DNA of 64,000 nt, taken from positions 186,001 through 250,000 of the forward strand of contig NZ_JAAKGS010000003.1 in NCBI RefSeq assembly GCF_011043555.1, in the 5' to 3' direction. The position numbers were made by a program, and so were the translations under genes. A model generated the notes under the pieces. It saw only the letters and a program-made list of their open reading frames with translations, ran no database searches and had not been told where the DNA came from. The stretch comes from Sphingobacterium sp. SGR-19. Lineage in GTDB: Bacteria; Bacteroidota; Bacteroidia; Sphingobacteriales; Sphingobacteriaceae. How positions within the stretch are numbered: the first letter of the stretch is position 1; every line of letters starts with the position of its first letter. Below, piece by piece: positions 61,982 through 64,000 of the stretch.

Positions 61982-62226
61982 ATATACGCCATGGTCTCGA
62001 TCCAGTATTTTAAACCTGTTTTATATCCCTGGGGATCAGCAGCAGACCTAAAAATGAGATTCCCTTTAAAAAAATATACATGTTTTAACGGCGTAATATT
62101 TTTTAATATCTCCTCACATGAGTTTGAGGAGATATTTGTATACAGTTTCGACAAAAGCGCTTTATTGTACTGATGAAACGCTGTATATTATATAGTGGAA
62201 TAGTCGGCACGTTACTGCGAAATACT
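61982..62226. other. intergenic DNA with a 12-bp inverted repeat
   Basis: Part of a 600-nt stretch without intact genes. It holds the inverted repeat at 62107-62138 and no frame that I can support; the 66- and 73-codon frames here show no known family. Confidence 0.4.
62107..62138. repeat. perfect 12-bp inverted repeat
   Basis: AATATCTCCTCA (62107-62118) and TGAGGAGATATT (62127-62138) with an 8-nt loop. No T run follows on either strand. It lies 90 nt from the decayed Rpn fragment, so it may be a remnant of a mobile element. Confidence 0.6.
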
Positions 62227-62415
62227 TCAACAAAAAAGCAGTCGTCTTAAAAGAGAAAATAAGCCTTCATAAAATAATATAAAAAGTTGATAAGATCCAA
62301 ATAGACGCTTAAATCGCACATCGATGATTGGGTTGATAAACACCGGAACCTCCTGTCGCTTTATAATGGCTAAACTTATTGTAGTAACATATACTGATAA
62401 TTGTGAAGCAAACAT
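62227..62415 (-). pseudogene. decayed fragment of an Rpn-type PD-(D/E)XK transposase/nuclease
   Basis: On the - strand, 62296-62340 encodes FINPIIDVRFKRLFG, which is the N-terminal motif of Rpn-family proteins (typically YINPxxDxxFKRIFG). After RLFG the frame changes: a second frame at 62271-62297 reads DLINFLYYF, like the family's DLLIxFLN, so several bases were lost and the frame shifted. The rest of the protein (nuclease core and C-terminus) is missing. Rpn proteins stimulate recombination and are spread by mobile DNA. Confidence 0.6.
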
Positions 62416-62469
62416 CGCTAAATCTAAAGTATGAGCTGTAGAAACGGTTATAAAAAGAAAATTTGATGT

Positions 62470-62495
62470 AAAAAAAGAGCCTAAAAGGCTCTTTT
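62470..62495 (-). terminator. intrinsic terminator of the thrS-infC-rpmI-rplT operon
   Basis: AAAAGAGCC (62473-62481) and GGCTCTTTT (62487-62495), loop TAAAA; on the - strand the stem is followed by a run of seven T. It is 36 nt after the rplT stop. Confidence 0.9.
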
Positions 62496-62531
62496 CCTAA
62501 ATATCTAACAAATTGATAACGGGTTAAAACT

Positions 62532-62876
62532 CTATTTTACGGTATCAATTACGGCTTTAAAAGCATCAGGGTTGTTCATTGCTAAATCAGCCAACACCTT
62601 GCGATTTAGACCGATATTTTTAGCATTTAACTTCCCAATCAACTGTGAATACGAAATTCCATGTTGACGAGCACCTGCGTTGATACGCTGAATCCATAAA
62701 GCTCTGAACTCGCGTTTTTTGGTTTTACGGTCGCGATAAGCGTATTGTAAACCTTTTTCTACTGTATTTTTAGCAATAGTATAAACTTTGCTTCTTGAAC
62801 CGAAATAGCCTTTGGCCATTTTCATGATTCTTTTTCTTCTTCTTCTCGAAGCTACTGCGTTAACCGAACGTGGCAT
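62532..62876 (-). CDS. rplT: 50S ribosomal protein L20
   Basis: 114 aa, basic. [32 protein letters not shown] is the N-terminal extension, followed by [34 protein letters not shown]. It binds 23S rRNA early in assembly of the large subunit. It follows rpmI on the same strand and ends the operon. Confidence 0.97.
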   Translation of the reverse strand: MPRSVNAVASRRRRKRIMKMAKGYFGSRSKVYTIAKNTVEKGLQYAYRDRKTKKREFRALWIQRINAGARQHGISYSQLIGKLNAKNIGLNRKVLADLAMNNPDAFKAVIDTVK

Positions 62877-62976
62877 ATTATTTTAAATTTAGTTTGGTAT
62901 CAGGCGTTACGTTTTTCAGCAATCTTACTACCTAATACCCGGTTAAAAAATTATTATTATAAAATCGAAATAAAAC

Positions 62977-63177
62977 TTATTTACCGATGCCAAGCATACG
63001 TTTTACGTTGCCCATATCTGCATCAGAAACATAACTTGTTTGTGTCAAATTACGTTTTTGCTTTGTTTCCTTTTTTGTCAAGATATGGCTTTTATAAGCA
63101 CTTTTTCTTGCAATCTTACCTGTTCCAGTCAATTTAAAGCGTTTTTTCGCGCTGGAATTGGTTTTTACTTTTGGCAT
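62977..63177 (-). CDS. rpmI: 50S ribosomal protein L35
   Basis: 66 aa, basic: [20 protein letters not shown] is the standard start, followed by [24 protein letters not shown]. It lies between infC (42 nt) and rplT (100 nt), the usual order. Large-subunit protein. Confidence 0.97.
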   Translation of the reverse strand: MPKVKTNSSAKKRFKLTGTGKIARKSAYKSHILTKKETKQKRNLTQTSYVSDADMGNVKRMLGIGK

Positions 63178-63219
63178 AATGAAATTAAATTTTATATCAA
63201 TCTGTTAGATTTTCGTATT

Positions 63220-63783
63220 TTATTTTTTTGGAGCAGTCTTTGGAGCAATCGTTAAAAACATCCGCTTACCTTCAAGTTTAGGCAACAGCTCTACTTTTCC
63301 GTAGTCCTCCAATGCTTGTGCAAAGCGTAATAATAATATTTCACCTTGTTCTTTAAAAACAATGGCACGCCCTTTAAAATGTACGTACGCACGGACTTTC
63401 TCCCCGTTCTCCAAAAACTTGATTGCATGTTTTAGCTTAAACTCGAAATCATGATCATTGGTATTTGGACCAAAACGAATCTCCTTTACAACGGTTTGCT
63501 TGGCATTCGCTTTAATCTCTTTTTGCTTCTTCTTCTGCTCGTATACAAACTTACTGTAATCAATGACCCTACAAACAGGAGGATTGGCATTTGGCGAAAT
63601 CTCCACTAGGTCAAGTTCCAATTCGTCTGCTAATTCTAATGCTTTACGAGTAGGATAAATGCCTTGTTCAACATTATCACCCACCAGACGCACCTCTGGT
63701 ACCCTGATGAATTCGTTAATGCGATGTTCTGGTTCTTTCTTTCTCATTGGCGGTCTAAAACCACCCGATCTTTTTAATGCCAA
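63220..63783 (-). CDS. infC: translation initiation factor IF-3
   Basis: 187 aa. The IF3 N-domain begins [65 protein letters not shown], and the C-domain has [45 protein letters not shown]. The frame starts with TTG (63783), 11 nt after the thrS stop; an ATG is found only 13 codons later. A non-ATG start is common in infC and lets IF-3 limit its own synthesis. It binds the small subunit and checks the start codon. Confidence 0.95.
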   Translation of the reverse strand: MALKRSGGFRPPMRKKEPEHRINEFIRVPEVRLVGDNVEQGIYPTRKALELADELELDLVEISPNANPPVCRVIDYSKFVYEQKKKQKEIKANAKQTVVKEIRFGPNTNDHDFEFKLKHAIKFLENGEKVRAYVHFKGRAIVFKEQGEILLLRFAQALEDYGKVELLPKLEGKRMFLTIAPKTAPKK

Positions 63784-63794
63784 ATGTTTAAATA

Positions 63795-64000
63795 TTAAAC
63801 GGTTATTTCTTTAATTAATAATTCCTTAAATGCTTGTGGACTCATTGAGCCTAAATCTATCGACCCGTGTTTACGAACAGAAACTGTGCCACTTTCGACT
63901 TCTTTCTCCCCTACAATCAACATATAAGGGATTTTTTTCAATTCCGCATCACGAATCTTACGACCAACTTTCTCATCACGAAAGTCAATCAGTCCGCAAA
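63795..64000 (-). CDS. thrS: threonyl-tRNA synthetase, C-terminal end (5' part outside window)
   Basis: 68 codons to the TAA at 63795-63797. The frame reads [61 protein letters not shown], the anticodon-binding domain of ThrRS. It is the first gene of the operon thrS-infC-rpmI-rplT. The rest lies to the right of the window. Confidence 0.95.
   Translation of the reverse strand, partial: CGLIDFRDEKVGRKIRDAELKKIPYMLIVGEKEVESGTVSVRKHGSIDLGSMSPQAFKELLIKEITV

Noticed and set aside
61933..62173. 66- and 73-codon frames in the intergenic space after the second Skp gene
   Set aside because: They run through a terminator stem or have no family; no support.
1..64000. CRISPR arrays, rRNA, tRNA, intact insertion sequences
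   Set aside because: No repeat-spacer pattern, no tRNA-like stem sets and no transposase gene seen on either strand by eye; a tRNA or Rfam scan would be decisive.

Overview
The window looks like chromosome of a member of the Bacteroidota, most likely Sphingobacteriaceae. The basis is AT-rich intergenic DNA, few Shine-Dalgarno sequences, several -7 boxes of the Bacteroidota type TAnnTTTG, paired OmpH/Skp genes behind bamA, a GlsA/GlsB glycine-lipid pair, and DUF1080 and Tat-exported Gfo/Idh proteins. I see no insertion sequence, CRISPR array, rRNA or tRNA. The only mobile-element trace is a short decayed Rpn-type fragment near 62.3 kb.

Layout. 1-11.4 kb: end of a PoxB-type enzyme, an exported aldo/keto reductase, a TPP riboswitch followed by a PnuC-family thiamine transporter and an acyl-CoA-dehydrogenase-like gene, then mqo, fabG, a NEW3/ABC exporter operon, a LuxE-like gene and a zinc peptidase. 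11.4-20.2 kb: a stress-type accessory block (PhnA-like, two small lipoproteins, general-stress SDR, a Rho-N-like small protein, topoisomerase IB, zinc ADH, DUF892 ferritin-like, CsbD, a NarL-type regulator with a CinA-like gene, YetF-like). 20.3-26.5 kb: 3-keto-sugar type genes (HEAT + two DUF1080 domains, Gfo/Idh/MocA) divergent from a ROK regulator. 26.5-33.7 kb: a complete glycerol-3-phosphate regulon, glpR divergent from glpD-glpK-glpF-glpQ-glpT.

33.7-43.8 kb: a 48-aa protein, cysteine desulfurase, IscA-like protein, asnA, fabV, a TetR regulator, an M3 peptidase, a DUF2853 protein, and an acetate-type symporter with its DUF485 partner. 43.9-47.0 kb: the most unusual locus, a 45-aa peptide gene followed by an intrinsic terminator, an LpxL-like acyltransferase homologue, a four-TM LytS-type histidine kinase and a LytTR response regulator. 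It has the layout of a peptide-signalling or modified-peptide system. 47.6-64 kb: metA (acetyl type), a secreted NTF2-like protein, dnaB with a repeat-rich upstream region, ubiE/menG, an SDR, yqeY, the glsA-glsB pair, CBS-nadK-uppS-bamA-skp-skp envelope genes, and the end of thrS with infC-rpmI-rplT.

Several groups work as units. Imported glycerol or glycerophosphodiesters are converted to dihydroxyacetone phosphate by GlpQ/T/F/K/D under GlpR. UppS, BamA and the two Skp-like chaperones serve envelope assembly. GlsA and GlsB acylate glycine to make aminolipids. The riboswitch ties thiamine uptake, and probably the following flavoprotein, to TPP level.
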